Assembly: GCF_041296385.1 (NCBI RefSeq)
Contig: NC_091014.1
Location: forward strand, 17,025,578-17,089,577
DNA length: 64,000 bases
Direction of reading: 5' to 3'
Origin: Aphelocoma coerulescens
Lineage: Eukaryota > Chordata > Aves > Passeriformes > Corvidae
The translations under genes were made by a program, and so were the position numbers. How positions within the stretch are numbered: the first letter of the stretch is position 1; every line of letters starts with the position of its first letter. The notes below the pieces were generated by a model. The model made no database searches. It was given only the letters and a program-made list of their open reading frames with translations, and was not told the DNA's origin. Below are positions 38,396 to 50,885 of the stretch, one piece after another.

Positions 38396-41300
38396 CTCTC
38401 AAACAGAACAGGAAGATGCTGAGCAACTACTGCCGTGAACAAAGCTCTTTCTCTGTTTCAGAGAGCTCAAGTTCTCCACATGAGGATTATGGTTACAGCA
38501 AACCATGAGAGAGTGCTGAATGCTTCAGCTCCTAATACCCATCTAGAAGACATAGTTTTAGTCAAAAGCAGTTATTGCTCCATGCAAATGTGTGATAGGT
38601 ACAGTTTCACAGACTGAAAGAAGTAAGGCCTGTTGTGACTTTGAGGTCTAAGAACATATCCTACAACAGAACATAGAACATATAGCCCTACAGGAAATAA
38701 AACTCTGCTAAAACCCCAAAGACGAACAAGCAAACACATGGACTTTCTGCTCCCTTCCTGAATAAGTTTGATTCATCGATTCTGGCTGTTTGCTTCACTT
38801 ATAGAGACTCTCCTGTTCTGAAATAAATCATTGTCAGTCTCTTGCTCCTCTGCCGTGTCACAGAATTGTTCATGCCCAGCATCTCCCTGGCAGCCATTTG
38901 GTTCAGTCCACCTGGTGGCACAAATGACATTTTACAGCTTTACTCACCTTTGGTTCCTTCACCACTTTGTGCTACTGGAGCTCATAATCCTTTTTCCTCC
39001 TCACCTGGATAAACCAACCTTGTGATTAACCCTGGCTGTGTCCACAATGGACAGACCTGCAGGCAGGTAACTTTGATCTTGGATATCAGATATGCCAAAC
39101 CTTACAGCTCACTGCATGCAAAATCCTTCTAGATAGCAGGGGGCATTCCGGTGTTTACATTTCATATCTACTCCCACTTTCTAGCCCCAAAGTCAATTAT
39201 TAACAGCATTTCCTGATAACTTTTCAACTAAAGAAATGTAGCAACCAAATATATACAAATGCATACAAAATATCTTACAGTAAAAAAAGAGACCAGATCA
39301 TTATTGCAGAACTTTGATGCAGCTGACTTTTTATTTGAAAATGGATCAACTTGCCAACTAATAAATGGTAATTGTGACATGGCACAGGGGATATTTACCA
39401 GGCTGGTTTTCATGTGGAGAAAACATAATTAGGAGACAGTTTTGCACAGAATTCCTGTGCAGTTATCCCCTTGTGCTATGTGGAAAAGAAAGACTGATGC
39501 TGCCCTCTTATTCCGACCAAGCTCAGGATCTGACATCTTTGTGGGGTGATGTCAGGTTCGCAGGAACTCTGCTTGTAAGCCTTGTGAGCAGAGGATGCAG
39601 CCAGCCAGCATGGCTTTAAGTGACAAAAGGCAGCTTAGTGGGCTCAGGCACTGCTCCTGCCTGGGTTCCACTAGCTAAGAAGGCTCTAATAAGGTCAGGA
39701 CTGGATGAGAATCATAACTGGTTCCTATATATCATATTTCTCCCCACTCTTCCTAATTTTCCTGTGGCATGTAAACATTTACCTGTCAGCTTCAGAAGCT
39801 GAAAATTGAGTGAGATCCCAGTAAATTCTCTCTGCAGCTTCATGAAGCATAGCTACAGAAATGGGCACTTTTATTCCTTCATTATGAACCTAGCTCCATG
39901 AGATCACTACAGGCTCTGATTCGCAATTTAATCTCTTCTGCTAATAGTGAGAGGAACTGAAGTAGCTGCAAAGAAACTCAATTAGTATTGTAGCTAATAA
40001 AAATGATAGTTGTGATAGAAAAATGATTCATAACTGCAGAATGTGCTTCTGCATGTTTTTTGTTACTTAGCCTGCACTAACTCTTGTAATATAATATTGC
40101 CCCACACTTTCTGAACCACACGTCTTCCCACTGAGTAGCATCTAAAATTTGTGTTTACTCCAGAGTGGTTTTTACTGACACTTCCTTTTGTCAGTATCAT
40201 CTTCTTCCACCTAAGGCAGTAGTGTAAATATGACCTAGTATTTTAGGCATTGCTGCCTGCTTCTGCACATAAAAAAACTCCATAGAAGAGACCACATAAT
40301 TGTCAAATAAAAGTTGTCTATGGATATGATTCCTTTACTGCTCACCTGGCAACAGCAGTAGTGAGCTTTTCATTCATTAGACTTTCACAAACCTCTGGAT
40401 GTCAACTGTGGCATACGTAGATTTGCCAGTGTTTTTCTAGTGTTTTTTGTAAATAGGTTATAACCTATTTTAGTGCTAACAAAAGATGCTGAAATACATT
40501 AATGAGGAGATTTTTCACAGAAGCATTGATAGCATTCAGTGGCCATGGAGATTCCTGGAGAGGTTAGTGTATAATTGCCACTTGCGACTGTGAAAAGCTG
40601 TTCCTTTTCTGATGTCTTTTACAAATAATACTTTACTCTGGTGGTAATTATCTTCCACCTCTGATGGCAGAAAGAATCATTCTGTGTTTCAAATTGCTTT
40701 TCATATTTCTATTTCTGTAATTAAAAAGCCCAATTTATTATACAAGCTTAATAGAAGATAATTGGAAACAAACTCAGTTATTTTTAACTATAGAGATGGA
40801 AAGGAAAAGGAGTTGTATGATATCAAAAAGACAGATCCTTTTTTCACCTGAATTTTCCAGAAATTTTGTTACTGGACCTAAGTCAAGTCCCACTGAGTTC
40901 AGTAAGTTGAGAGCTACAGTTTGGCCTTTCAGAGTGGGTTTTTATCTCCAAAAAATGTTTCCCCAATAATCATGGTAATACTTTTACTGGCACAAATTGA
41001 ACGTCTGATTATTTAAGAGAAATAACATATGCCAGCATGAAAAGGTAACACTTGATGACACAAAATCTCTACTGTGAATACATGAACATTATTCTTTTCC
41101 TCTATGTTGTAGAATTGCATACACTTTCAGAATGGCAAAAAAAAAAAATAACCTACAAGTTGATTCTGCCCTGGCAGTGATGAGCTAGAACAATCACTGA
41201 AGACTAGAATGCAACTTCTGAAATAATTTGATTAACAAGTTGCTTATGCATTTTGATTAGTACAAAGTAGACTGTAAAAAAAGCGCTTGTGGTACAGTTC

Positions 41301-44300
41301 ATCTCTGGTGTAACTCCGCTGATCAGAGCCCAGTGGGAGTGATAAAAAAGAAAAAAAGAGATCCATTCTTCCATTAATAATTTATATTCTTTTCTTGATA
41401 AGTGACCTACTAAATGGAAATACAAGAATCATCTGGAAATGTCTCAAATATAAAACTAGGTGCACAGTGTCTTTCTATATCTCACTCCCAAGATTTTCAG
41501 TTGCTTAACAAGAGAAGCTTTTTCTGGTTTGGGGGGTACATGGCCAGGTTTTAGAGGAAAACAGAGACATAAGGCAGCAGCTGTAGAAACAGCATGATCT
41601 TTTCCTCAGTCCTTTGTGATAAATCTCAGCCCTTCTGAAGCAAGTTATGATTATGGTGTGGAAACATGAAAATATTCTTAAAGGGTACATATTTTTACTG
41701 ATCACATGAATACCAGTAAAATTTAAATACCCACCAAATTATAGTTTCCATAGTCAAACTTCTCATTTCAGCATAAAGTGGAGACACTAACAAAAATTTT
41801 TAAATGATGGGATTAAAAGACCATCCCCTCACACACATGAAGAATATGGGGGAACAAGAAAAGGCAAGATGGTAAGCTCCAGTATCCCAGTCAGGCAAAC
41901 AACCCCCACTCTGGGATGGGCACTGGAGAGCCCAGAGATTCTGAGAGTTGGCTACTTGAGGGACTGGAAATCTGGTGTAAATGACCCCTGGAGTCCCATG
42001 GATTCCCAGTAGGGAGCATGGACCTTCAGGTCCCTTTGGGATGGCCCTGGCAACAGGGAGCAGTGGCAGCCTCTCTCCTGACTCTCCCAGGCTATGGGAT
42101 TTGGCAAAACTTTAATAAAGTTCAACCTTCATTCCTGGCAGTTTCACAAAGGAAACCATCTAAGGAGAGGAAGTATAACATCAGTACAATCCCAATCCAT
42201 TAGCATGCTGAGTAGTGCTGAAACTCCTCCTGTGATGGGCAGTACTCAGCAGAAGACAGAGCTGCTTTGTGATGGCAGGGAAGAAGCACCATACAGCCAC
42301 TGGAGAAGGCTGCCAAGCCAGAGAACCCTTCCTCTAGACATGACCAGATGGGCTGACAGAGCCAGGTCTGGGGTGTCCCAGCCCTGCAGCAGCATTGCCT
42401 GCACGCAGGGAAAGGCCCATTGCATCCTCCTCTCTGGAGTTTCCGGAGAGGACAGCAAGGAGGAGCTGGAGCTAACGCAGTGTTCAAAGACACTGCAAAC
42501 TCCAAAGCCTGGCTCCCTCCAGGGGACCCCATCTGTTTTTAAGTCCTGCTGCTCCCTGAACTGAGGAATGAAAGTGGCTGTAAGGGAAGAAGGAATTTGT
42601 TGTATGGGCTGGCTAGTCTGCATTTACATCATTCTTTTGTTTTCAAAGAAACTTGGCAAAACATTCCCTAAATGAGTCTCTAGTGTGGACAACTGAGTTC
42701 TCATTTTTGTTGCTGAAGTTGGGTGCTGAGGAAGGTACCTCAGCACCCAGCCAAGGAAGGCACCTGGGGCCTGGGAGATGCACCAGGCAGGTGCTGCCAG
42801 GCAGGTGTCCATACATTGTGCGTTGCTGTGCTGTGGGTGTTGCCAGCCCAGGGAAACCTGGGGATGAGGGCAAGGGAATGCCTGGGGGAGACTGAGTGCC
42901 CTTCTCTCCACAGCTGGTCCCTGTGAGGCTGAGCTGTCCCCTGCAGCACACAGGAAGGCTTTGTGGGGATGTCACAGGGGAAGTGTGCTGTGCTGCTCCA
43001 GTGTGTGACCCCAAAGATTCTCTCCCCTTGCTTTACAAGTTAAGGCATGCACTGCTCTCCTCCATAGCTGTTCATGACCGAGATTGAAGGCAGCACTTAT
43101 TTGCAGAATAATCATTTTAGCCTGCGTTTGAAGTGTTCCCTTTTTCCCCTTACAATGATATTTTCTGTTTAGTTTTGCTGGAAGCATTTCTTAATGAGCT
43201 TCTTCAGCTTGCCTTGCAATCTCTGCAGCCGGGCAGGTGCTGGGCCACTACGGCTGTTTCACTGAACATCCACAGCTCTTTCCAAAGGATTGCTGCAGTC
43301 CCCATGCCCATGGATGTCTCAGCATCTGTTTGGCTTTAAACTTGTGAGCCTGCTCACACCACATGTGTTTGGAGCATGTCCAAAAAGTCCACAAAAGAGA
43401 TTTTTCAGGTCCTTATCTCTCCTAACTCAGTTGTGAGCTCTGTGCCCAAGCTCTCAGTTGAATTTTAAGAAACTTTTAAAGCAGCTCACAGTCACTCTTG
43501 CGGCTGCTTGGGACCTGACCCTGGAGGGAGCCAATGCAGTTGCTCCTTATTTTTCTGGAGTCAGATGCTCAAGCTTCTAACTTCCTGATGTACAAAATCT
43601 CCAGATGTTGGGATATTTCACTGGTGGAAACCTGAGTAACTTCAGTAACTCCAGGGTAACACAGGGAAACTGTGCATGGCTGTAGTGTCGTATCTCTTGG
43701 GACTTTCAGGCACCACTGGTAGTAATCCAGTCCCCTTAGCCAATCTGTGTCTTAATTATTTAAAACTGCAAAACATGTCTCACCTTCCATTCCTTTTGTA
43801 TAAGGGATTAAAAATAATGCCAGCCAAAACTTGCTCTTAAGTAATCAGTTTCCAGAATATTTTTTAGATCTAAATGTCTTATTCAATTTCCAGTTGTTTT
43901 GGAGATGCTATAAAACTGAACACATATTTCTGAAGATTAAGTTCAGTATTTGGTACTTATTCTCTGCAAGATAGTGGATTTTTTAAAACAGAAATAGAAT
44001 AAGTGGCTTTAAAATTTGTATGGTTTACTTTTGTATTTTGCATTTTCAGTAGGGGAACATACTTTAGAAAGTAAATTAGTATCTTGACCCAGAGTAAAAA
44101 TATGAATTCCTTATGAAATTTGCAGAAATTATTTAGATCAGAAAAGCAACTACATAAGATAAATGTGCAAGAAAGCCTGTGTTACAGCCTTCTTATTGAA
44201 ACTCAATCATTCTTTGTCAAGTTTGCATGGGAAAAAGTTGATATTCAAGGGACACTTATCATCCACTTTTTAAAGCAGAAAATGAAAAAGCTTTGTAGGA

Positions 44301-47300
44301 GAGACACAATTATTTCATGCTAAAATTCTCTTAACTATTTAGCATGTGCAGCACTACTACTTTTGAGTTTGCTCAGATAGTCACATGAGTAAATTTGATA
44401 CCTTCACTGTACTGTCCTTTTAATATCCTCTCTCCTATAAGTTTCCAATTTATTCCAATTTCTCTGGTATGCTTTTCATAACTATAATATATTCCAATAC
44501 CAGGTTTTATAATTACTTGGACTCTCTTCATTTCCAAATTTATATTTCAGGCTGTATCTCCTCCCGTGCTACAAGGAACAGATGATTGTACTGAAAAGCA
44601 ATCTAGGATGTTTGTTAAAGTTATTGCAACAGTAGTGTAGGAGATCGAGTTTAATTTGGGGAGTGTCTGGGATGGCTGTTGAAGAGCATGGGGGAATTAT
44701 TCAACATGGAACTGGTAAAATGACTTGATACATCTACAGACAGCTACTTGTTAATGTGCTGACCGGCAGGTGGGTGTGTCTGCCAGCATTATATTTGGTT
44801 TTACTGAAATTAAATGTCAGCACTGGAGGACAAAGAAGGCACAGAGTTCCCCCTCACTAGTATTACAAGAAATTGTTTTTTAGGTCAGATTCTGGACAAC
44901 TCAGTGTTGCATGGGTATGGTCCTGCACTGAGCAGCACCCCAGGATGTCAGAGGAAAACATAAGGCTCAGCTCTGTGACTGAAACCATGAACCCTGATCC
45001 ACCTGAGGACTTAATTTCATACTTAAATTTAAATATGTGAGCAGGTGCTTACAGCTGGGGTAGATTGCACGTGGGCTGAACACTAAGCCAATGTTTAAGT
45101 GCTCCAATGCAGTGTTAGGCTTAGTGTAATCAAAAGCTGAGCTCTAAGTGGCTCGGGACAATGTTACAAAAATAAGTTACGGGTCAGATGGATGCTGATT
45201 CTTCAGTCTAGAGAGTAAATACCTCAAAAATATGAGGAAAATCACAACTGGGGCCTTTTTAGACAGAGAAAACTATAGACTGTGTTCAAAGATTAGTGGA
45301 GGGTGAATGTAACTACTTGCAGAAACACTTGTTTCTGCAGAGCAAAATATTATGAATTTTATGAATTGGAATGGCAGATATGAAAGAAATTTCAGTGTAC
45401 TAATGTTCAGAAGGTAAAATGTGTAGTATGTCCAAAAATATGAAGGATTACAGTAACTGTACTGCTTGTAACATGGGAACCTGTGTGAGCACTGAGGAGA
45501 AGAGAGGTAAGAAAAATACAACATAACTCTTCAGGGATCATACTGAGGGAAATGGAGATTGAAAATGCGGTGGGAGTTGACAAAAGATACCAGCACTGAT
45601 AAAAGAGTTCTCAAAAGGCACTGAAGTAGTGATTTTTGAATCAAAAAAAGGCATATACTTTTATAAAAAGGGGCTTAACAATGACTTTTGTAGAAGAAAT
45701 GGAATAAGAGGTAGTACAATGAGCACTGGAAGTGGATCAAAAGAAAAAGTGATCTTTTTTTCCTAAACAGAACAGTTATATTCATTGAGTTCATAAACCA
45801 AATAACATAAAGAGGAAGGAGCACAGGAAGGTGGGGAGGGGTGGCACAAACTGAGCCAGAGGGAGGAAGGGAGTGCTGGGAGCAGACTCCTGAGTTCAGC
45901 ATGTCACCAATGGCATGAAAAAGAAAAGAAAAAAAAACAGAAGTGAAGGAAAATGCAAATTTTTCTTAGCTACCATTCTGAAAAGAACAAAGTTTTGTTG
46001 GGAAATAGGTCACAAAAGATGTGAAGAGGCGAGGAAAGAAAGCAGGACCTTTGTTTGCAAGTGCAGCATAAAAGTAGGGTGTTCTGACAGAAACATTGTG
46101 ATCAGAGAGGAGACTTCTGAGGCTGGGATGGACAGTCTGCTGCTTTTCAAAGTCTCATTGTATCTAAGATCAAAGGATGGCCAGAGCATCATAGTATCAT
46201 TGCTCACAGGTAAAAGTCAGACAGGTTTTGAGACAGGCATTTTCATCATTAAATGGGGGATTAACAGCTGTATTAACATTTGCAGTGATTACCAGGCTTA
46301 GGAGTGGATGAAGTATAATTGTTCGCTTTATACTATTTTCCATCCCTGGGGTATCTGAGTGACTGCCATGTAAAACTGATAGCTGAAATCTGAAATCCAG
46401 AGGGCGGTAGAGGGTAGCCAGCCTTCCTGACAAGATGTCCCTCTAGTTTGAGAGTACACGGGGAAATTTTATATCTGGGGCCATCTGCATGGCTCTTGCA
46501 CCCATCTGACTTTGGGGACCAGAGCCTGATTTACACCCCACTATGTCCCCTGGTCCCTGGGTGGCTCAGCCGCAGTTACATGCTCTCCCTCTGCAGCTGC
46601 AGGGCAGTGCCTGGCCCTCCCACGCCCCACGGCTGGCCCAGGTGGGGACACCCAGCCGGCGCAGCAGTGTCAGCCTTCTGACGCCTGTCTGGGCTGGCAG
46701 CCGCTGCCCCTCCTTCCCAAGCTCCGGAAACATGAGGTGCCACTGCATCCACCCACAACCATGGACCAGGCTTTACAAGTGCTGAACGTGTCCTGCAGCC
46801 CAGTACTCTTCAGACACCACAATGTCCATGCTCTGATGCCAGAAGGCTTCAGGAGCATCCCATTATTGTGCCTGAGGTGTTTGCCATCACTGGGCTTCTG
46901 CTGCACTCAGAGAAGGATATTGAGATCTCAGGGGCTAATTGGTGACTATAGGGACACTGAAACATCTGCCTCCAGGAGGTACAGGATCAGGCTTCAGAGC
47001 TTAGACTAGATGCCTAAAAAGTCTGTCTGACTATGGCCTTCCTACAATAAGTATGACCTCCTAACAACAGAAAAATAGAACTCTGAAAAAATATTTTCTA
47101 GAATTTTTTTTCTAATTCTTGCTTGTGCCTCCGTTTCTATGACAAATACCCTTCCTGCAACTGAGGTACTGTGCACAGAAACAATTTGCTTAGAGTAGTT
47201 TGGTCAGTAGGCTGGTTTATGAATTTATAATTAGGGTTACACTGATTAAAAATAGGGGAAAACTGAATTACATAGTCTTGCGGGTCCATGAAGTCAGTCA

Positions 47301-48379
47301 TTTCTTACCTCTTAATCTGATAGTTGACTACTGATCACCGCCTTACTCTAATTTCCCCACATTCACAGAAGATAAAATGTACAAACAAGTCAGCTGAATT
47401 TTAGGCACTTCAGGTATTTGTATGTGACATTAATTTACAATTCTCTCCTGTACAATATTTCACTTAAACATTAGCAGTCCTATACGGTAAGTTTTTCTTT
47501 CTTATCCAAAAGTATTATTACTGAATCATCTTCTATAGAAAGAAAACAATCATTAATCTCCTGAAAGTGAATCTATGAGAGTAAACAGAATCATTAAGAA
47601 TGTTATATGGAATCAGAATATCTTTGTCACTTGAGTAGTGCCCCACTTAGGTCAAGAGAGACTATGGCCCTCCATTGTACAGGAAAACAGAGAAAAAAAT
47701 TCATAAAAACTACTTGGTAAAGGCTTTGATTTTTCTTGGATGATGATGTGATTTCATTACCTTTACGTACCCGTATGAACTGAGCTTAATTTTCATGTGA
47801 GAAAATCACAGTCAGTGGCAGAAACATTTCTATTTGGCTGCAGCTTCAAAAAGGGAATAAAAAACTTAGAAGGTAAGATCAATAGCTGGAAAATGAAGTT
47901 CATCTTAACAAGGAAACTTACGGCTTAGAGCCATGAAAAACAGCTGGAGAAACTGTGACTTTCAAAATCACACTGGATGAGAAGTGATACAGTTCAAGTG
48001 AACGAAGCAGCAGCTAAGCTAAAACAAAGAAGTGAGAAAGGAAAAAAACCTCACCTTTGCTCACACATTCTCAAATAACTTGGAGATAAAAATTTGGCAC
48101 AGTGGCTCAATCAACCTTCCACCCCCAGCTGTACAGGCCAGGTGCATCTGCAGAGCACACACCTTCCCATCCTAGTGCACCCAGTATCGAGAAGCCTTTA
48201 AGGAGCACAGAGTAGTGGCTTAGAAGCTGACTCCACAAAGGGAAGAAGGCACTGAAGAGGAGTTTTCAATTTCCTGAGTATTTGCATCATCTGGTGGAAG
48301 TGCTGTAGAAAAGAGAGGAAAAGGTTTTTGGTTCCCAGCCCGAGACTCATAACCATGACTGAATTCAGCTGAGGGGCAC
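38396..48379. other. Intergenic stretch, no gene recognised
   Basis: Mostly AT-rich DNA with two GC-richer patches (about 42.0-43.1 kb and 46.45-46.8 kb) in which overlapping open frames appear on both strands simply because stop codons are rarer. A strong GC-rich hairpin lies at 42720-42749. No repeat family or protein motif was recognised in the rest. Confidence 0.55.
42720..42749. repeat. 12-bp perfect GC-rich hairpin
   Basis: TGGGTGCTGAGG (42720-42731), loop AAGGTA, then CCTCAGCACCCA (42738-42749). With eight G-C pairs it would be a stable stem in RNA of either strand. It sits inside the 42-43.1 kb GC-richer patch. Confidence 0.85.
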
Positions 48380-48818
48380 CATGATGGTGGGGAACTGGAG
48401 CACTTGCCCTGTGAGAAGAGGCAGAGGGAGCTGGGGATGACTGGCCTGGAGCAGAGATAGCTTCTGGTGGGCTAAAGAGCCACTCCAGGTGCCTGCAGGA
48501 AGTCATTGAGGGGGTGGAGCTAGGCCCTGCACAGCAGGATATGGAAGGAGGATGAGAGACCACAGGCATGAGCTGAAACAGGGAGGTTCAGATGGGAAAG
48601 GAAAGGAAGGAAGGAGAACCTTTTTCTCCATGGGGACAATGAAGCTGTGGGCTGGGTTGCCCATAGATCATGTGCAATCTTTATCCTTTTAGTTTTTCCA
48701 GACTCAGCTAGGTAAAGCCCTGAGTAACCTGGTCTTATCTAAGAGCTGAGACTGCTCTGAGGAGGAGGTTGGTCTAGAGACATCTTGAAGTCCCTTCCCA
48801 CCTGAATTTATCGTATTA
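48380..48818 (+). mobile_element. Old, degraded CR1 LINE fragment
   Basis: The order of recognisable phrases matches a CR1 3' region: GAGGCAGAGGGAGCTGGGG, then CTGTGGGCTGGGTTGCC, AGCCCTGAGTAACCTGGTC, GGAGGTTGGTCTAGAGACAT and CTTGAAGTCCCTTCCCACCT. It lacks the terminal ATTCTATG repeats and is clearly more diverged than the copies at 20, 34 and 38 kb, so it is likely an older insertion. Boundaries are approximate. Confidence 0.75.
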
Positions 48819-50022
48819 AATACAAACATGCACAGAAAAAATCCCCCATAGATGAGAGGTCTGTATATCAAGACTGAAATGAGTACCTCACCCTAAGAAA
48901 TGTTTTCAGACACCCTATGCACAAAATCTTTCAGATACAGGTTTCACATCGGCATTTCTTTTTTGCTGACCTCTCTCCACACTCCCAGTGCTGCTGCAAC
49001 CATTCCAGACCAAGGTAACCATTTCCATCTGTGTGCAGAAAAGGAAATCCATGTCTGGGACATAAAATGTGGCAGTACTGTGTGAGAGAATATACAAATG
49101 CATTTGGGACTTTGGTCTGGAGTGCATAATAAGCCAGATAATAAGATAATAGCTACTAATTCATTTCCCTATATTGCAATTAGTTTGCAGACTTATCTGC
49201 TACTTTGGAAGATGTACCACACCTACCCATTCCTCACAATACACAGTCCTGTAGACTGATTTCTAATCCTGCAAATTAAATGAGCTTCATTCTTTTCCGG
49301 TGGCAGATTCCACATGTTAAAAATGGTTGGTCCCAGAGGAAGCTATAATGGCAGGCTCCAGATGGGCCAGTGACAAAGTATCAAACAGTAATCCCACTCA
49401 CGGGTTTGAAGACCAAATCCTATATTGCTCTGAAAGACGTTAAGTGCAGTTTGATGACTAAATCCCAAAGCATTTTGCTCAGCTGCTGCATAACCCTATG
49501 TACTGTAGAAACATGGAACTTCGCCTCTGTGCAAGCTCACAGATGCCTTATATTTGACAGTACCGAGCATTTTGGCATCTGTGTTACACCTGAATGCTTT
49601 CACGTTTCACAAAGAGGATGCTGTGCCAGCTGTCTCAGCATGGATGTTTGGTGTTTTAGACATGCTCTCAGCCTAGCTTCTGGATCAGAAATTGGGATCC
49701 TCAGTTGAAAGAGGGGAAAGGAAAATCCTGAGTTGCAGTCCTTTTCTGAGGACTGTTGATATATTATGCAGCATCTAAGTAAAATGCTATCTAGGTTGTA
49801 AAATGCTTACACTGAGATCTAAAATGCCACAGATCTCCTTCTCAACATGCTCCTTTGTGGTGTAGGTAGCAATCCAGTTTCATTGCTGGGAGCTTTCTTT
49901 GTGCCTTGGTTGGTTTTGCAGCCAGGACTGCACCGTGACCCATCTTTGACAAGGGCGACAGCCAGTGCTGTGATTCAGTTAGTGAGAGGTTCCTCTGCCT
50001 GAAGTAAGGTGCAAAGGAGACC

Positions 50023-50028
50023 ATGTGC
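50023..50028. repeat. Left copy of target-site duplication (ATGTGC)
   Basis: ATGTGC directly before the TG start of the + strand LTR recurs at 50663-50668 directly after it. A 5-6 bp duplication fits retroviral integration. Confidence 0.6.
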
Positions 50029-50662
50029 TGTTGCGGTGGGCCATGGCTCCCGCCATGGTGTCCTGGACCTGGCTGGACAAAAAGTTCAATGGTTCAGCCC
50101 CCCTGAGGCCCAGGACCATAAAATGGCCACCCGCCTCAACATGGCTGCCCTCAAGCAGCTTGGCGGGAAAGTCCGTTAGCTGTAGCGGGAAAGACGTGCC
50201 ACCCTGCACATCTGCGATGGCCGCCCTGCTCCCCTCCCTGCCTTACCTCATTGTTCCCTTATTGGCCTTCATCCACCCTCCCTGCCTACCCCACTCCCCA
50301 TTGGATACATTGTGTACATCCCTGCCTATGTAACACCCCCTATCTGCCCTGTTACTGGCTGTGTTATGTTCGCTCCGCCCTGAGCTGGGGGGTATAAAAC
50401 GGCCTGTCAGAGGCTCTCTTTTGCTCTTCTTGGTGTTCCCTTTGATTTGCTCCAATGCACCTGTTCCTGTTCTCCTGAGAAGAGTCCCTCGTTCCTGCAT
50501 CTCTCCTCGTGCTCTGCCCACCGGTGGCTGAGGCGAGCCTCCCTTAGGCCCTCGCCTAGCCTCTCGCACATAGTCAGTGCTCTTCTCCTGCAGCCACCCT
50601 GGGCAAAGCAACTGCCCAGTGCTGGCGGCCTTTGAGCTAGCCACTCGGCCACCACCGCAGCT
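50029..50662 (+). mobile_element. Solo LTR of an endogenous retrovirus, + orientation (inner, younger)
   Basis: A GC-rich, CpG-bearing block of about 634 bases starting TGTTGCGGTGG and ending CCACCGCAGCT(A), so the ends form an imperfect inverted repeat. A TATA box (50393-50399) sits about 60% along, giving a U3 of about 365 bases and an R-U5 of about 240. ATGTGC flanks both sides. No gag, pol or env sequence adjoins it, so it is a solo LTR. The 3' end does not finish in the canonical CA; either the last bases have mutated or the boundary is off by a few bases. The open frames of 80-130 codons inside it are not viral proteins. Family not identified. Confidence 0.75.
50393..50399 (+). promoter_or_regulatory. 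TATA box of the + strand LTR
   Basis: TATAAAA preceded by GGGG and followed by CGGCC. If used, transcription would start about 25-30 bases downstream (about 50420), in the pyrimidine-rich CTCTCTTTTGCTC stretch. Confidence 0.6.
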
Positions 50663-50668
50663 ATGTGC
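50663..50668. repeat. Right copy of target-site duplication (ATGTGC)
   Basis: Matches 50023-50028. Its last five bases (TGTGC) also form the terminal bases of the older, - strand LTR, consistent with insertion into that LTR's extreme end. Confidence 0.6.
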
Positions 50669-50729
50669 CAGAGTCAGTAATGCGGATTTTGTTTAACAGT
50701 GAGGTAGAGAGATGGAAAGAAATAGAAAA

Positions 50730-50748
50730 GGGTGGGGTGGGGCAGGGG
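50730..50748 (+). other. G-quadruplex motif
   Basis: Four runs of three or more G (50730-50732, 50734-50737, 50739-50742, 50745-50748) with loops of 1, 1 and 2 bases. This meets the strict G4 rule. It lies on the strand opposite to LTR transcription, next to the GA repeat. Confidence 0.8.
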
Positions 50749-50767
50749 AGAGAGAGAGAGAGAGAGA
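50748..50767. repeat. (GA)n microsatellite inside the - strand LTR
   Basis: About ten GA units; on the LTR sense strand this is a (TC)n stretch in the presumed U5. Confidence 0.9.
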
Positions 50768-50878
50768 TCAAGTGGAAGATAGGCACCACACATGGATCCA
50801 GCGGCATCCTGTTGGTCCTTCTTCACCCTGGGCTACTCAGCAGTGGGGACTCCAGAGTTGTTCTTCTGTGGGTACCAC

Positions 50879-50885
50879 CTTTATA
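50879..50885 (-). promoter_or_regulatory. TATA box of the - strand LTR
   Basis: The - strand reads GGGCTGTATAAAGGTGG, a good TATA box roughly 140 bases from the LTR's presumed 5' end. Confidence 0.5.

Noticed and set aside
42094..42564. Open frame of 156 codons
   Set aside because: No recognisable motif; overlapping open frames on the other strand show this is an effect of higher GC.
45915..46301. Open frame of 128 codons with a lysine-rich start
   Set aside because: No domain or splice context; lysine-rich start comes from an A-rich stretch.
50243..50644. Open frame of 133 codons on the - strand
   Set aside because: Lies wholly inside the + strand LTR, antisense to it, and does not resemble a retroviral protein.
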